Of a stretch of DNA of 64,000 nt, positions 27,086-35,959 are shown one piece after another (position 1 is the stretch's first letter; every line of letters begins with the position of its first letter). This DNA comes from Legionella_C sp963803545 (GTDB lineage: Bacteria > Pseudomonadota > Gammaproteobacteria > Legionellales > Legionellaceae). Position numbers and translations under genes: made by a program. The stretch spans positions 124,001 through 188,000 of the forward strand of contig CAWDMX010000001.1 of NCBI GenBank assembly GCA_963803545.1. The letters run 5' to 3'. The notes beneath the pieces are model-generated. The model searched no databases, had not been told where the DNA came from, and worked only from the letters and a program-made list of their open reading frames with translations.

Positions 27086-27771
27086 TAGTTGCTGATTTGC
27101 CCGCACGACTTGCGCACCTAACAAGCATTATAGAAAAAAGTTGCCTTAGCTGTGGGCGAAACCCCAATCAGATAACCACAATGGCGGTCAGTAAAGGCCA
27201 GCCTAGCAGTGCTATTGAACAGGTTTATGCCTCCGGAATACAGCATTTTGGCGAAAGTTACTGGCAAGAAGCGCAGGAAAAAATAAGCGCCCTGCAAGCG
27301 TTGCCTATTGTTTGGCATTTCATTGGTCCGTTGCAAAGCAATAAAGCAAAGTCCATTGCCGCCCATTTTGATTGGGTGCATAGTGTCGACCGGCTCAAAA
27401 CGGCCTATTTGTTAAGCCAACACCGTTCAGTTACCCAAGTCCCTCTACAAATTTGCGTACAAGTGAACTTTAGTAAGCAAAGGCATAAATCGGGCGCAGA
27501 CCCGACTCAGGCGCTTCATTTAATTCAACAAATTGAAACGCTTGCGCACCTGCACGTTCGCGGCTTAATGTGCATCCCCAGTCCAGAACCAAACCACGAT
27601 GAACCATACGCTAGTTTTTTACAGCTCAGGAATTTAATGCACGAGCTTAACAAAAAGACGCAGAAACCCTTGGATACTCTTTCCATGGGAATGAGCGCTG
27701 ATTTCCCCAGCGCCATACGTGCCGGTGCTACAATTTTGCGCATCGGAAAAGCTATTTTTGATGCGGTTTAG
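27082..27771 (+). CDS. yggS: YggS family pyridoxal phosphate homeostasis protein
   Basis: A 229-residue single-domain PLP-binding TIM barrel. The PLP lysine is in MAVSKGQP (Lys38), and FGESYWQEAQEK, WHFIGPLQSNKAK, and the C-terminal LSMGMSADFPSAIRAGATILRIG pattern (phosphate-binding) are conserved. It buffers PLP and affects amino acid balance rather than catalysing a known reaction. The start is GTG overlapping the lptM stop; proC follows after nine bases. yggS-proC-yggT is the conserved order, here broken by an insertion. Confidence 0.95.
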   Translation: MIVADLPARLAHLTSIIEKSCLSCGRNPNQITTMAVSKGQPSSAIEQVYASGIQHFGESYWQEAQEKISALQALPIVWHFIGPLQSNKAKSIAAHFDWVHSVDRLKTAYLLSQHRSVTQVPLQICVQVNFSKQRHKSGADPTQALHLIQQIETLAHLHVRGLMCIPSPEPNHDEPYASFLQLRNLMHELNKKTQKPLDTLSMGMSADFPSAIRAGATILRIGKAIFDAV

Positions 27772-27780
27772 GATGCAATT

Positions 27781-28566
27781 ATGAAAATTCTTTTTATTGG
27801 ATACGGCAATATGGCGCAAGCTTTAATACAAGGCTTACGCCACGTGGGTGTACAAATTTACGCGACAGCCCCCCGCTTAGCTACTGAAATTACTGCAGAC
27901 GGTGTTCGTCTTAGCGCAAACAATAGCGAACAGGCAAGGGACGCCGATCTCATTTTTTTAGCGGTAAAGCCGCATTTGATACAAAAGGTTGCTCAGGATA
28001 TCAGCCCGGTTGTTGGCCAATCAACGCCCATCATTTCTTTAGCAGCCGGGATAACCATGCAGGATTTAATACGCTACTTCCCAATAAACCAACCCCTTAT
28101 CCGAGCAATGCCCAATACTCCAATGGCCGTTGGTGCCGGAGTTATTGCTTTGTTTGCTAATACCGCGGTAGATGAGCGTATTAAACTCGAACTTGAAGGG
28201 GTATTAGCGAATACCGGAATAACCACCTGGGTTGATGACGAGAATCTCATTGCCGTTTTCACCGCGTTAACGGGTAGTGGGCCGGCTTATGTGTTGTTGT
28301 TTATTGAAGCATTAAGCCAGCACGCAATTGCCCTTGGACTCAACTCCGATAGTGCCGAAAAGATATGCACGCACGTTGTTAAGGGCGCGGTTGCTTTGCT
28401 AGAAAACTCATTAGCCTCGGCACAGGAGCTGCGCGCTAAGATAACCTCTAGCGGTGGAACCACCAATGCAGGCATCCAAGCGTTGCAAGCGCATGGGTTT
28501 ACAGAAGCCGTACGCCACGCTTTACTTGCCGCCTACTCAAAAACACGCGACCTGGGCCAACATTAA
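27781..28566 (+). CDS. proC: Pyrroline-5-carboxylate reductase
   Basis: ProC reduces P5C to proline with NAD(P)H. The 261-residue protein starts MKILFIGYGNMAQALIQGL, a Rossmann glycine motif, and has AVKPHLIQKV, RAMPNTPMAVGAGV, LTGSGPAYVLLFIEAL and the signature SSGGTTNAGIQAL. Its 3' end is followed by a strong promoter for an unrelated gene rather than by yggT. Confidence 0.97.
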   Translation: MKILFIGYGNMAQALIQGLRHVGVQIYATAPRLATEITADGVRLSANNSEQARDADLIFLAVKPHLIQKVAQDISPVVGQSTPIISLAAGITMQDLIRYFPINQPLIRAMPNTPMAVGAGVIALFANTAVDERIKLELEGVLANTGITTWVDDENLIAVFTALTGSGPAYVLLFIEALSQHAIALGLNSDSAEKICTHVVKGAVALLENSLASAQELRAKITSSGGTTNAGIQALQAHGFTEAVRHALLAAYSKTRDLGQH

Positions 28567-28606
28567 ACCCGTTTTTATTCGACCGTGCAAAGCCCCCCTC
28601 TTACGC

Positions 28607-28637
28607 TTGTTTTTTTTTATCTTTACTGTGTTATAAT
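28607..28637 (+). promoter_or_regulatory. Extended -10 promoter of the 322-residue membrane protein gene
   Basis: TATAAT (28632-28637) is preceded by TG at the extended -10 position (TGTTATAAT). A loose -35 TTGTTT lies 19 bases upstream. The transcript would start near 28644, some 50 bases ahead of the ATG, which has AGGGAG upstream. Confidence 0.65.
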
Positions 28638-28697
28638 GCGTCACTGCATTTTTATTTTTTTTACAAAGTTAATTATTTTTAATCAGGGAGTTTATAA

Positions 28698-29666
28698 ATG
28701 AGTCATAGTTCAGAAGAGGTTATCCCTTTAGTTGCTCCAGAAATTGATGCGAGTTCCCTAGGCGCACGGTCACCTGCTTCAGGAACTCAATCACCAGCGG
28801 GATCGGTTGAAGTTGAAGGTGAAAGTCACTCTAATATCAATCAGGTATCACCTGCGATAGAGATTGTTGCAGAGGATGTTGAAGGGGAGGATGTTGCAGG
28901 GAATGGGTTCGGATCTTCTTACGGGGATAATGAAAGTCCCCTTCGCACAACTATTCCAAATACCTCCTTTATACCCCCAGCGGGTTCCGATGACCAGAGT
29001 TATCCACGCGCTGTCCCGGCTCAAACTGGAGCGCTCTATAAACAGCAGCAGTTGAGCAATTTAAAGTTCATGCTCTTAGCTGTTGCTGCAGTGATGGCTA
29101 TTTTAATAGCCGTGCTAGGCACTGTGGCTATTCTTATCAGCGCTCTTTCCGTGATAGGCGTGCCATTACTCGCTATGAGCAGCGCCGGGGTTACGGCACT
29201 ATTTGCCGCGGGCACTATATTGTTAGCCGCACCAATTGTTTCAGCCTTAGCGTTATTTTCCAGAAAAGCCTTGGAACTTGTGCACACGGCCACCGCAGCT
29301 TACAATGCTGATGGGAAGACTGAGCCCTTATCCTTTAGTACAAAAGCCGCAGGTATTGTGCTTGCAATACTCGCCGTTGTCGGGGCCGCTCTTCTCTCTT
29401 TAGGATGCGCAAGCCTATTGTGGCCGGCTTTGGTCATTCCTTCATTGATTGGGCTTTTATCCGCAACGTTGGCCGCGGTGCATATTACTGCGGCAACAGC
29501 ACCAGCAGCAGCCTTAGTGACCGCAGGAACGGTTGCCGTAGCGCCTTTTATTGGGTATACCGCCGCGTCAACGGTGCGATTATTTACGAGCGGTTGCGCA
29601 ATTGCGCGAAGCTTAAAAGAGCCGACCGAATACACCCTTGATGCAAGCCTAACCGGCGCGCTTTAA
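28698..29666 (+). CDS. Bilobed hydrophobic membrane protein, paralogue A
   Basis: I do not recognise a named family. The 322-residue protein has a hydrophilic first 115 residues rich in Ser, Pro, Glu and Gly with no signal peptide. Two long hydrophobic blocks follow (about residues 122-195 and 215-300), each seemingly two helices with a very short turn. About half of the sequence is clearly paralogous to the 247-residue protein at 30626 (shared LLAAPIV-AL, IGVPLLA and AAVHIT/ALIHIT patterns). It has its own promoter and terminator and sits between proC and yggT. The layout recalls membrane-targeted effectors of intracellular bacteria, which is inference. Confidence 0.7.
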   Translation: MSHSSEEVIPLVAPEIDASSLGARSPASGTQSPAGSVEVEGESHSNINQVSPAIEIVAEDVEGEDVAGNGFGSSYGDNESPLRTTIPNTSFIPPAGSDDQSYPRAVPAQTGALYKQQQLSNLKFMLLAVAAVMAILIAVLGTVAILISALSVIGVPLLAMSSAGVTALFAAGTILLAAPIVSALALFSRKALELVHTATAAYNADGKTEPLSFSTKAAGIVLAILAVVGAALLSLGCASLLWPALVIPSLIGLLSATLAAVHITAATAPAAALVTAGTVAVAPFIGYTAASTVRLFTSGCAIARSLKEPTEYTLDASLTGAL

Positions 29667-29700
29667 AAGGTTCATTAGCCGCACCGACGGTTTGATTTGC

Positions 29701-29732
29701 AATAAGCGATCTTCATTGGTCGCTTATTTTCT
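29701..29732 (+). terminator. Intrinsic terminator after paralogue A
   Basis: A perfect 9-bp stem AATAAGCGA (29701-29709) and TCGCTTATT (29720-29728) with a ten-base loop is followed by TTCT. With the upstream promoter it makes the 322-residue gene a self-contained transcription unit. Confidence 0.75.
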
Positions 29733-29887
29733 GGTATTGGAGCCGTTTAAGCCGGTTGCCAATATAAAACACCATCTGTTTTTTTAATTATTTATTTTAA
29801 GCGCAACTTGTACTTTTATGAGTTATAATTTATTCTTGGTCTAGGTTGCATTCTCTGCTTTAAAAATAGACTACGAGGTTGTCGTTA

Positions 29888-30460
29888 ATGTCCGGTTCAA
29901 CTGCTGCTTTGAGTTTTTTGCTGTCTACTGTTTTCAGTTTGGCTGTGTTTGCTTTATGGTCACGAATTATTTTACGGTTTTTTCGTATCAGCCCACTTCA
30001 AACTTTTGCTGCCCGAATTTATAGCGTAACCAATTTTTTATTACCCTTAGAGCGTCAAGTTTATGGACGTGCTGTTTTTCCGTCTTATGACTGGCTTTGC
30101 TTGCTTTGTATTAGCATTATTGAAGCGCTCAAGTTTATTTTACTAGGTCTGTTGATTTATAAAAGTTTTATACCTCTAGGTTTGCTGTCAACACTCGTCC
30201 TCGCGGATACTATTATCCAGCCATTGCAATTGTTTTTTTACGCCATTCTTGCGCGAGTCCTTTTAAGCTGGTGCAACCCCAGTTGGCAACAGCACCCCAT
30301 GGCCGTTTTAATCACCAAAATTACCAACCCCTTATTTGCTTTAGGCTACAAACTAATTCCCAATATTTCAGGCTTTGATTTTGCGCCGCTTATCCTATTG
30401 GTGTTGCTAAAAACACTGACGGTATTTATTAGCGCCACCATTAACTCGCCTTTATTGTGA
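29888..30460 (+). CDS. yggT: YggT family membrane protein
   Basis: A 190-residue integral membrane protein with two YggT repeats. Each has a hydrophobic helix followed by an RP/NP-like turn: the second reads ARVLLSWCNPSWQQHPMAVLI and then ITNPLFALGYKLIPNISGFDFAPLILL (shortened). Its function is unknown; family members are linked to osmotic or cell-envelope functions. ATG 29888 with GAGG upstream is preferred to the in-frame TTG at 29879. The gene normally follows proC directly. Confidence 0.9.
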   Translation: MSGSTAALSFLLSTVFSLAVFALWSRIILRFFRISPLQTFAARIYSVTNFLLPLERQVYGRAVFPSYDWLCLLCISIIEALKFILLGLLIYKSFIPLGLLSTLVLADTIIQPLQLFFYAILARVLLSWCNPSWQQHPMAVLITKITNPLFALGYKLIPNISGFDFAPLILLVLLKTLTVFISATINSPLL

Positions 30461-30625
30461 AGCGCGCTCTTAAAAGATTTGGTTTTAGCTGTTTTTAGGT
30501 TTACTCGCTTGATTGAACGCACTGTTGTTGCGGTCAATCACCGGTGCACACTGAGCGGTCCTAAGAACAGGTTGCTGTTTTAATAATTTTTTTGAGCCCC
30601 GAAACTTTAATTTGGAGATACACTG

Positions 30626-31369
30626 ATGAGTAGCGATTACAATGATGAGAAAGGAATAACGGTGTACTGTCCATCGGTGGCTGTCAAAGTTCTACCTCGA
30701 TGCAACGATGCCCCCGGGCAACGTATTTCTATTCAATTTATGTTCTTAGCTCTTGCTATAGAATTCGCTATTTTAATGGCTGTGCTCGGCGCAATGGGCT
30801 TACTTGTGGGTGTCCTTACTGCGGTGGGCGTGCCATTACTCGCGATAAGCGTCACGGGAGTGGCCGCGGTAATTGCCACTAGCGCCATGCTTTTAGCCGC
30901 ACCGATTGTCGCCGCGTTAGCGTTTTTTGCCAAAAAAATGTTCGATCTTGCAACTCACTCCGTATTGAGACCGAACAATCCGCAAGGTCATTCGCCCTTA
31001 TCCCCTATCCGTAACCTTACACTTGCACTTGTTGGACTAATCGCCACGGCTGGAGCGGCATGCCTAGCATTAGGAATCATAAGTCTGCTGTGCCCGGCTT
31101 TCTCACCGGCACTGCTCGCCGGCTTAGCCAGTCTTTTGGCTTTAATACATATAACCTCAGGAATAGCACCATCTATCGTCGTTGCATCTATAGGCGCCCA
31201 AGCGATACTTCCTTTTGTTCTCTACGTCGCAGCCTCCGTATTAAAGGCCGTTACACACGCCCGGGAAATAGGCGCAAGCTTGGCATCAGAAATTAAATTG
31301 GATAAGCCGACTGTTCTATTTTATAATTCAGAAGAGGAATACGAGGAAGAAAGACTTGGTATTTGCTGA
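30626..31369 (+). CDS. Bilobed hydrophobic membrane protein, paralogue B
   Basis: The 247-residue protein is a shorter copy of the protein at 28698. A hydrophilic head of about 35 residues is followed by two hydrophobic blocks (about 36-105 and 130-205) that align with those of paralogue A, with shared AVGVPLLAIS and LLAAPIVAALAFF. The C-terminal tail NSEEEYEEERLGIC is strongly acidic. GGAG lies nine bases ahead of the ATG. A Glu-rich C-terminus is one recognised feature of Dot/Icm substrates in Legionella, but no secretion genes are in the window. I cannot assign a function. Confidence 0.7.
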   Translation: MSSDYNDEKGITVYCPSVAVKVLPRCNDAPGQRISIQFMFLALAIEFAILMAVLGAMGLLVGVLTAVGVPLLAISVTGVAAVIATSAMLLAAPIVAALAFFAKKMFDLATHSVLRPNNPQGHSPLSPIRNLTLALVGLIATAGAACLALGIISLLCPAFSPALLAGLASLLALIHITSGIAPSIVVASIGAQAILPFVLYVAASVLKAVTHAREIGASLASEIKLDKPTVLFYNSEEEYEEERLGIC

Positions 31370-31623
31370 GGTTCTTATTTTTATCCTTCGTTTTAAAGCC
31401 TAGGTGTATGAACGCTGAGGACAGCTTGTGTTCTGTGTTTAGGCTAAGTCGTCTAAGTAGAAATAGCCCTTGTAACGCTGTAATATGCGAGTCCGCTGCC
31501 CGCGTGTATCACCCGTCTTAAGAGTTCAGCGGTGTTAGCACGAATTAAATTGGCGGGCTGTGTTCGTTTTATTGAAAGCAGGTAGTCTATACTGATAGCA
31601 GTCGTGCATTGTAAAGGAACCTT

Positions 31624-32220
31624 ATGTACAAACATATTTGTTGGCTAATTGCGCTTTTATTCCCGGTTTTTGGTTGTGCCGACGCCGTATATTGCCCAAG
31701 CTTGCATGGGTATATTAATGTTGGTATGACTCAAGATGAAGTGATTTCGGCATGCGGACAACCCAGTTCAAAATCCGAATCCAATCAACCGGTTACCGTT
31801 AAAGTCCCGGTTCAGCAAGTTGTTTATAATCGTGAAGGGTCTACCAAAGCGTTTTATGGCGTTTGGGCGCTGCCTATTGGAAACACACCCCAAGGTTACT
31901 ACAACCAGAGTTTCGGAGGTAACAGCGGTGGTGGTGCTACGCTGCAAGTCACTATTATTAATAATAAGATTAGTTCTGTGAGCCTGAACGGCTCCTCAAC
32001 CAATGCTTTCACCGTGTGCGATAATAATAGTGTGCAAATTGGCGACTCCGTTAGCAAACTTTACAACGCTTGCGGTCAACCTTCGCTGGTTAATAACTCC
32101 TATATTGAACAAGCTGTTCAGAGTGCGACAAAACCTCAGGTGTGGGTGTATCAATTTAATGATTATCAACCCGCTATTTCCTTGACTTTTGTCGATGGGA
32201 AACTACAATCCATTAATTAA
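31624..32220 (+). CDS. Secreted protein with two DUF2845-like repeats
   Basis: The 198-residue protein has a signal peptide (MYKHICWLIALLFPVFGCADA). Two similar units follow: YCPSLHGYINVGMTQDEVISACGQPS at about residues 21-47 (abbreviated to its ends: YCP...CGQPS) and FTVCDNNSVQIGDSVSKLYNACGQPS-like at about 128-153. Each has the pattern Cys, then VxxGxxxxxVxxxCGxP, which is that of DUF2845/SmpA-like periplasmic proteins. A Gly/Asn-rich linker (GGNSGGGA) lies between. The function is unknown. GGAAC precedes the ATG. Confidence 0.7.
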   Translation: MYKHICWLIALLFPVFGCADAVYCPSLHGYINVGMTQDEVISACGQPSSKSESNQPVTVKVPVQQVVYNREGSTKAFYGVWALPIGNTPQGYYNQSFGGNSGGGATLQVTIINNKISSVSLNGSSTNAFTVCDNNSVQIGDSVSKLYNACGQPSLVNNSYIEQAVQSATKPQVWVYQFNDYQPAISLTFVDGKLQSIN

Positions 32221-32238
32221 TTTTTTTTGAGTATTTTC

Positions 32239-32535
32239 ATGAGTGAAACCATTGATAGCCTAACCATTGCTTACGCTGAAAACGATCAAGTTACGGTTAA
32301 AGAACTAGGTAAAGAAGTACTAACCAAGGGCGCTTGGACGACTATCATGTTTCGCTATCAAGAGTGGAATAATTCCAAACAAGAATTTGGAGCGGTCAAA
32401 TATTCAATACGTCGCTATCAAAAAAAGAACAACCAATATTGGATGAAGTCAAAATTTAATATTTCAAGCACTGATCAAGCTGAGAAAATTATCACTATCT
32501 TGTCTACCTGGTTGAAAATACCTCTAGAACAATAA
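32239..32535 (+). CDS. Conserved hypothetical protein, 98 residues
   Basis: A small soluble protein with no signal peptide. It begins MSETIDSLTIAYAENDQ and contains KGAWTTIMFRYQEWN, GAVKYSIRRYQKKN and KSKFNISSTDQAEKI, a pattern I recall from widespread but uncharacterised bacterial proteins. I chose ATG 32239; the frame is also open from TTG 32227. It lies 18 bases after the DUF2845-like gene and may share its transcript. The 100 bases downstream (32536-32637) are notably GC-rich for this window. Confidence 0.65.
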   Translation: MSETIDSLTIAYAENDQVTVKELGKEVLTKGAWTTIMFRYQEWNNSKQEFGAVKYSIRRYQKKNNQYWMKSKFNISSTDQAEKIITILSTWLKIPLEQ

Positions 32536-32637
32536 GACGACTAACAATACGCCCTGCATCGACGACAGATTTGCGGCGACACCAAGCGCGCGAGCCTAGC
32601 GCGGCAGTCAAGACGTCGCATGGAACGAGCCAAGCGG

Positions 32638-34731
32638 TTATTCTGGTGCATTAAGTTCATTAAAATAAAGGACTCTATCGGCCATTTGAATGGTTTCTTG
32701 GCGGTGAGCAATAATTATTTGCGTTATGGCCAATGACTTTAGCGATTCGTTGATAATTTTCTCATTATCCTTATCCAAATGACTGGTAGCCTCATCCAAG
32801 AAAAGAATTTTTGGCTGCTTATACAACGCCCGAGCCAAAAGAATTCGCTGCTTTTGCCCTCCGGATAAAGTAGAACCCATGTCGCCGATAGAGGTTTCGT
32901 ACCCCATCGGAAGTTGTTGTATATGGTCATCAATCGCCGCAAGTTTAGCAACCCGATACACTCGCTCCATATCAATTTCTTCGTCAAAAAAAGCGATATT
33001 GTTTAGTATTGATCCGCTCAACAACGCGTCGTCTTGCAAGACCGATGCGATATTTTGTCGGTAGTTTTTAAGGCCATAGCACTGGAGTGGCACTTCATCT
33101 ATATATATTTCTCCGGCGGTTTTTTCCAGCAAACCCATGATAACTTTTAGAAAAGTAGTTTTTCCACACCCTGAAGGACCGACAAAAGCAACTTTTTCAC
33201 CGGCTTTAATACAAAATGAAATATTGCTGATAATTGGTTTGTCGTTTGGATGATAGGTAAATTGTAGATTTTGTACGCGTAAGGCGCCTTTGGTATTTTT
33301 GTCGCAGCCCATTCCGGCGGGTATATTCTCCGGGTGCTGAAAAACAATGTCGCTTAAACGATTTAACTGAATCGCAATTAATTTATAGTCAAAAATATTT
33401 TGTATCAGTGACGATGCTTTCGTAACCAAGCTTAGCCGGTAGGATAAAAAAGCCAAGAGCATTCCTATACTAAAAACATGGTGCATCACCAGAAAGGCGC
33501 CGACAGTCAGCACTATTAACAACTCCGCTTGAAACAGCAGCTGGTTTATTGCGTTGTAGAAAATAAGAATTCGGGAGGTCTGAACATCGGCATTAAGGAA
33601 TTTTACATAGCTGTTTTTCCAAAGATTAAAGCGAGACTCTTCCTGAGCAAACGATTTAATGGGCAGAATAGCTTGTAAAATTTCTAAAAAAACGGAGCTT
33701 GCTTGCGCGCGTTCAAGGACGGACTTTTCTGAGGTTTTTTTTAGAGTGCGAAAAGAGGCGTAGCGAATGCCGTAGTATAAAAGCAGTGATGAACAAACCA
33801 ATCCCGTGAGAACGCCGCTGTACAGGAGCATTACCGATAAATTAACGATTACCATCAAGCCATCCAGTAAGGTATTGATGAAATCGGTGCTGAGTTTTTT
33901 TTGGATGTCTTCTACGGAGTAAAATTTAGATTGAATATCCCCTTTGTGCCTTTTTTCGAAAAAATCCATAGGAAGCTTTAGTAAATGTTTAACGACGTTT
34001 GATGCAAACTGCTCGCTAAGATTGGTTGATAAATACACAACCATGTTCCCCCGAATAAAATCGGTAAAAACATGAAGTGCTATTATTAGGGCAAATCCAA
34101 TAATTAATCTATAAAGATTGGCGGTGTCGTTAGCACCAATAACCTCATCTGTCAGGTATTGCATAAATAAAGGATTGGCTAAACTTAAAATTTCTATCGC
34201 CAGTGAAAGCGCTAAAAGCACCGCAAGGTAAGGCTTAATGCCGTTTATGGTGCTAACAATATTTCCTAAACTCAAAGTACTGCTTGCAGAAATTTTTTCA
34301 AAACCTACGTCTTTTTCAACTTCTAAAACGACCCCTGTAAACGAATTGGAAAATTGCTCTACCGAGCATTTTACGACGCCTCTAGCCGGATCGTGCACAA
34401 CGAAGCCGTTTTTTTTAAACGATTTAAGCACGACAAAATGATTCATGTTCCAGTGTACGATTGCCGGTAATTTAACGAATGAAAGCTCTTGCAATGATAC
34501 ACGCAGCGCCCTAGTCTTAAACCCTAGCGTTGAAAATATCCCTTTAATTTGAGCCAAGTTAACCCCACGCATGGAGGCCGGGCTAAGCTTTCTTAAGCTA
34601 TACAGATCAAGCTCATGCCCCCAGTAATTGCTGATCATGGCAATACAAGCATGGCCGCATTCGGCGCGCTCGTCCTGTAAAATTGCAGGCAGCTTTTGAA
34701 GCGTGTTAAAAAGTAATCGATGCTTTTCCAT
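32638..34731 (-). CDS. Peptidase C39-domain ABC transporter (bacteriocin-type exporter)
   Basis: The 697-residue protein has an N-terminal C39 peptidase (residues 10-140), a six-helix membrane domain (about 155-440) and a C-terminal ATPase. The peptidase is complete: catalytic Cys25 (ECGHACIAM), His98 (WNMNHFVVL) and Asp114 (HDPARG). The ATPase has GPSGCGKTT, LSGGQKQR and ILFLDEA. Such proteins cut double-glycine leaders and export the peptide across the inner membrane with an HlyD adaptor and TolC. The ATG directly follows the stop of a 53-codon ORF, and an HlyD gene lies upstream. Confidence 0.95.
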   Translation of the reverse strand: MEKHRLLFNTLQKLPAILQDERAECGHACIAMISNYWGHELDLYSLRKLSPASMRGVNLAQIKGIFSTLGFKTRALRVSLQELSFVKLPAIVHWNMNHFVVLKSFKKNGFVVHDPARGVVKCSVEQFSNSFTGVVLEVEKDVGFEKISASSTLSLGNIVSTINGIKPYLAVLLALSLAIEILSLANPLFMQYLTDEVIGANDTANLYRLIIGFALIIALHVFTDFIRGNMVVYLSTNLSEQFASNVVKHLLKLPMDFFEKRHKGDIQSKFYSVEDIQKKLSTDFINTLLDGLMVIVNLSVMLLYSGVLTGLVCSSLLLYYGIRYASFRTLKKTSEKSVLERAQASSVFLEILQAILPIKSFAQEESRFNLWKNSYVKFLNADVQTSRILIFYNAINQLLFQAELLIVLTVGAFLVMHHVFSIGMLLAFLSYRLSLVTKASSLIQNIFDYKLIAIQLNRLSDIVFQHPENIPAGMGCDKNTKGALRVQNLQFTYHPNDKPIISNISFCIKAGEKVAFVGPSGCGKTTFLKVIMGLLEKTAGEIYIDEVPLQCYGLKNYRQNIASVLQDDALLSGSILNNIAFFDEEIDMERVYRVAKLAAIDDHIQQLPMGYETSIGDMGSTLSGGQKQRILLARALYKQPKILFLDEATSHLDKDNEKIINESLKSLAITQIIIAHRQETIQMADRVLYFNELNAPE

Positions 34732-34893
34732 TTAGTCCTCAACAATACTAATTTTCGTAAGCCGGAGCGTGCTAATAGCCAAAGAAGGCGCGCTACATAC
34801 GCCCCCGAGTTTGCTCTTTAACTCCAATCCTTCAATCCTCGATCTCGAATTCTCAACAATAAATTCGACTTTGACGGTCGTATTTATCGCCAC
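34732..34893 (-). CDS. Candidate 53-residue peptide with a double-glycine-like leader
   Basis: A minus-strand frame starts at GTG 34893 with AGGA seven bases upstream and ends in TAA immediately before the ATG of the C39 transporter. It translates as a basic leader-like stretch containing SRIEGLELKSKLGG and then VCSAPSLAISTLRLTKISIV plus ED. Relative to the GG, Leu at -7, Glu at -8 and Ile at -12 fit the C39 leader consensus, but Lys at -4 does not. The gap lies between the HlyD and transporter genes. The opposite strand is also open here (34769-34951), which weakens the case. It could be non-coding. Confidence 0.4.
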   Translation of the reverse strand: MAINTTVKVEFIVENSRSRIEGLELKSKLGGVCSAPSLAISTLRLTKISIVED

Positions 34894-34966
34894 GAACGTT
34901 CCTAACAACGGCGCCTTTAAACCGCTCTATTTTTGCAGCGCGCGACCTTAAAAAACCGTATCGCGT

Positions 34967-35959
34967 TCACAAAGATTCGAAAATCCATTCCACTATTGTT
35001 TTTTTAGAGCTCAAAATTAGACCTGTGAACGTTAGACCCGGCTGAATTACTTTTGTTTTACCTTTAAGCTGAATTACGTGCTGTTCAAGCTTCGCCACAA
35101 CCTTGTAATAAGGCTCTCCAATTTTAAAGGGCTTTTCCTCTTCATCATCGGTTAACAGCGTTTCGCTAATCTGGGTAATTTTGGCTGGAAAGCCCCCAAA
35201 TCGCTGGTAAGGATAGGAGTCGTAATGAATGGTAATACGGTCGCCATCATTTAAAAATCCCGCTTGACGAACGGGGACAAAAAGCTCAGCCAATACTTCT
35301 GCCTTAGCGGGTATTATTTTCAGAAGTGGTTTTTCAGCATGCACCGACTGGCCTAGTTGGTAATTAATACTTGCGATACGTCCCGAAATAGGCGCTTTGA
35401 TGAGATAACCACGCGCCTGTTCATAATGAATTATCTCCATCTCAATCACCGAGCGATTAATGGTTAACGTAGCTAATTCCTCAAGCTGCTGATTTAAATC
35501 TACTGGCGACAGCAATTTTTTATTAACCAAGATTCTAAGACTACTAATATGATGCGTTTTTAAATCTATTAATTTTTGAACTGAATCTCTGCGTTCGATA
35601 AGCTCCTTCCTCACTCGTTTCTTATCTAATTGATCAACAAATAGTAAATAGGTATCAATTTTAAATAGCAAATCCCCAGCCTTAACGTTATCGCCTTGCT
35701 TAACGAGACACTGAGTGATGGTTCCGTTTTTCTGTGGGTAAACCTGTACAATACCTTTGCTTGAATTCAGATACCCGCGGACTGAAAATTGACTGTTAAA
35801 AGCAATCGTGCAACTGTAAATGCCAATAATAAAAATTATCGCCAGCGCCCCCATCGCAACCACTTTAAATGGATAAGGGGTGTTGACTGAAATTGTTCCG
35901 TAATGGTGATTTTTCCGAAACGCAATGGCCTCGGGTCTAAATAATGGTGCCTTATTCAT
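34967..35959 (-). CDS. HlyD-family membrane fusion protein
   Basis: The 330-residue adaptor has one membrane helix at about residues 31-52 (VVAMGALAIIFIIGIYSCTI) and a lipoyl-like half (VYPQKNGTITQCLVKQGDNVKAGDLLF). A short coiled-coil hairpin follows, then the second lipoyl half (ARGYLIKAPISGRIASI) and a beta-barrel domain. It would bridge the C39 ABC transporter to an outer-membrane channel, which is not in the window. It is shorter in the hairpin than HlyD proper and closer to CvaA/RaxA-type adaptors. It is the first gene of the exporter operon. Confidence 0.92.
   Translation of the reverse strand: MNKAPLFRPEAIAFRKNHHYGTISVNTPYPFKVVAMGALAIIFIIGIYSCTIAFNSQFSVRGYLNSSKGIVQVYPQKNGTITQCLVKQGDNVKAGDLLFKIDTYLLFVDQLDKKRVRKELIERRDSVQKLIDLKTHHISSLRILVNKKLLSPVDLNQQLEELATLTINRSVIEMEIIHYEQARGYLIKAPISGRIASINYQLGQSVHAEKPLLKIIPAKAEVLAELFVPVRQAGFLNDGDRITIHYDSYPYQRFGGFPAKITQISETLLTDDEEEKPFKIGEPYYKVVAKLEQHVIQLKGKTKVIQPGLTFTGLILSSKKTIVEWIFESL

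Noticed and set aside
34769..34951. 60-residue plus-strand frame in the gap between HlyD and C39-ABC genes
   Set aside because: It runs against the operon, has no ribosome site and overlaps the better-placed minus-strand frame; I kept only the latter as a candidate.
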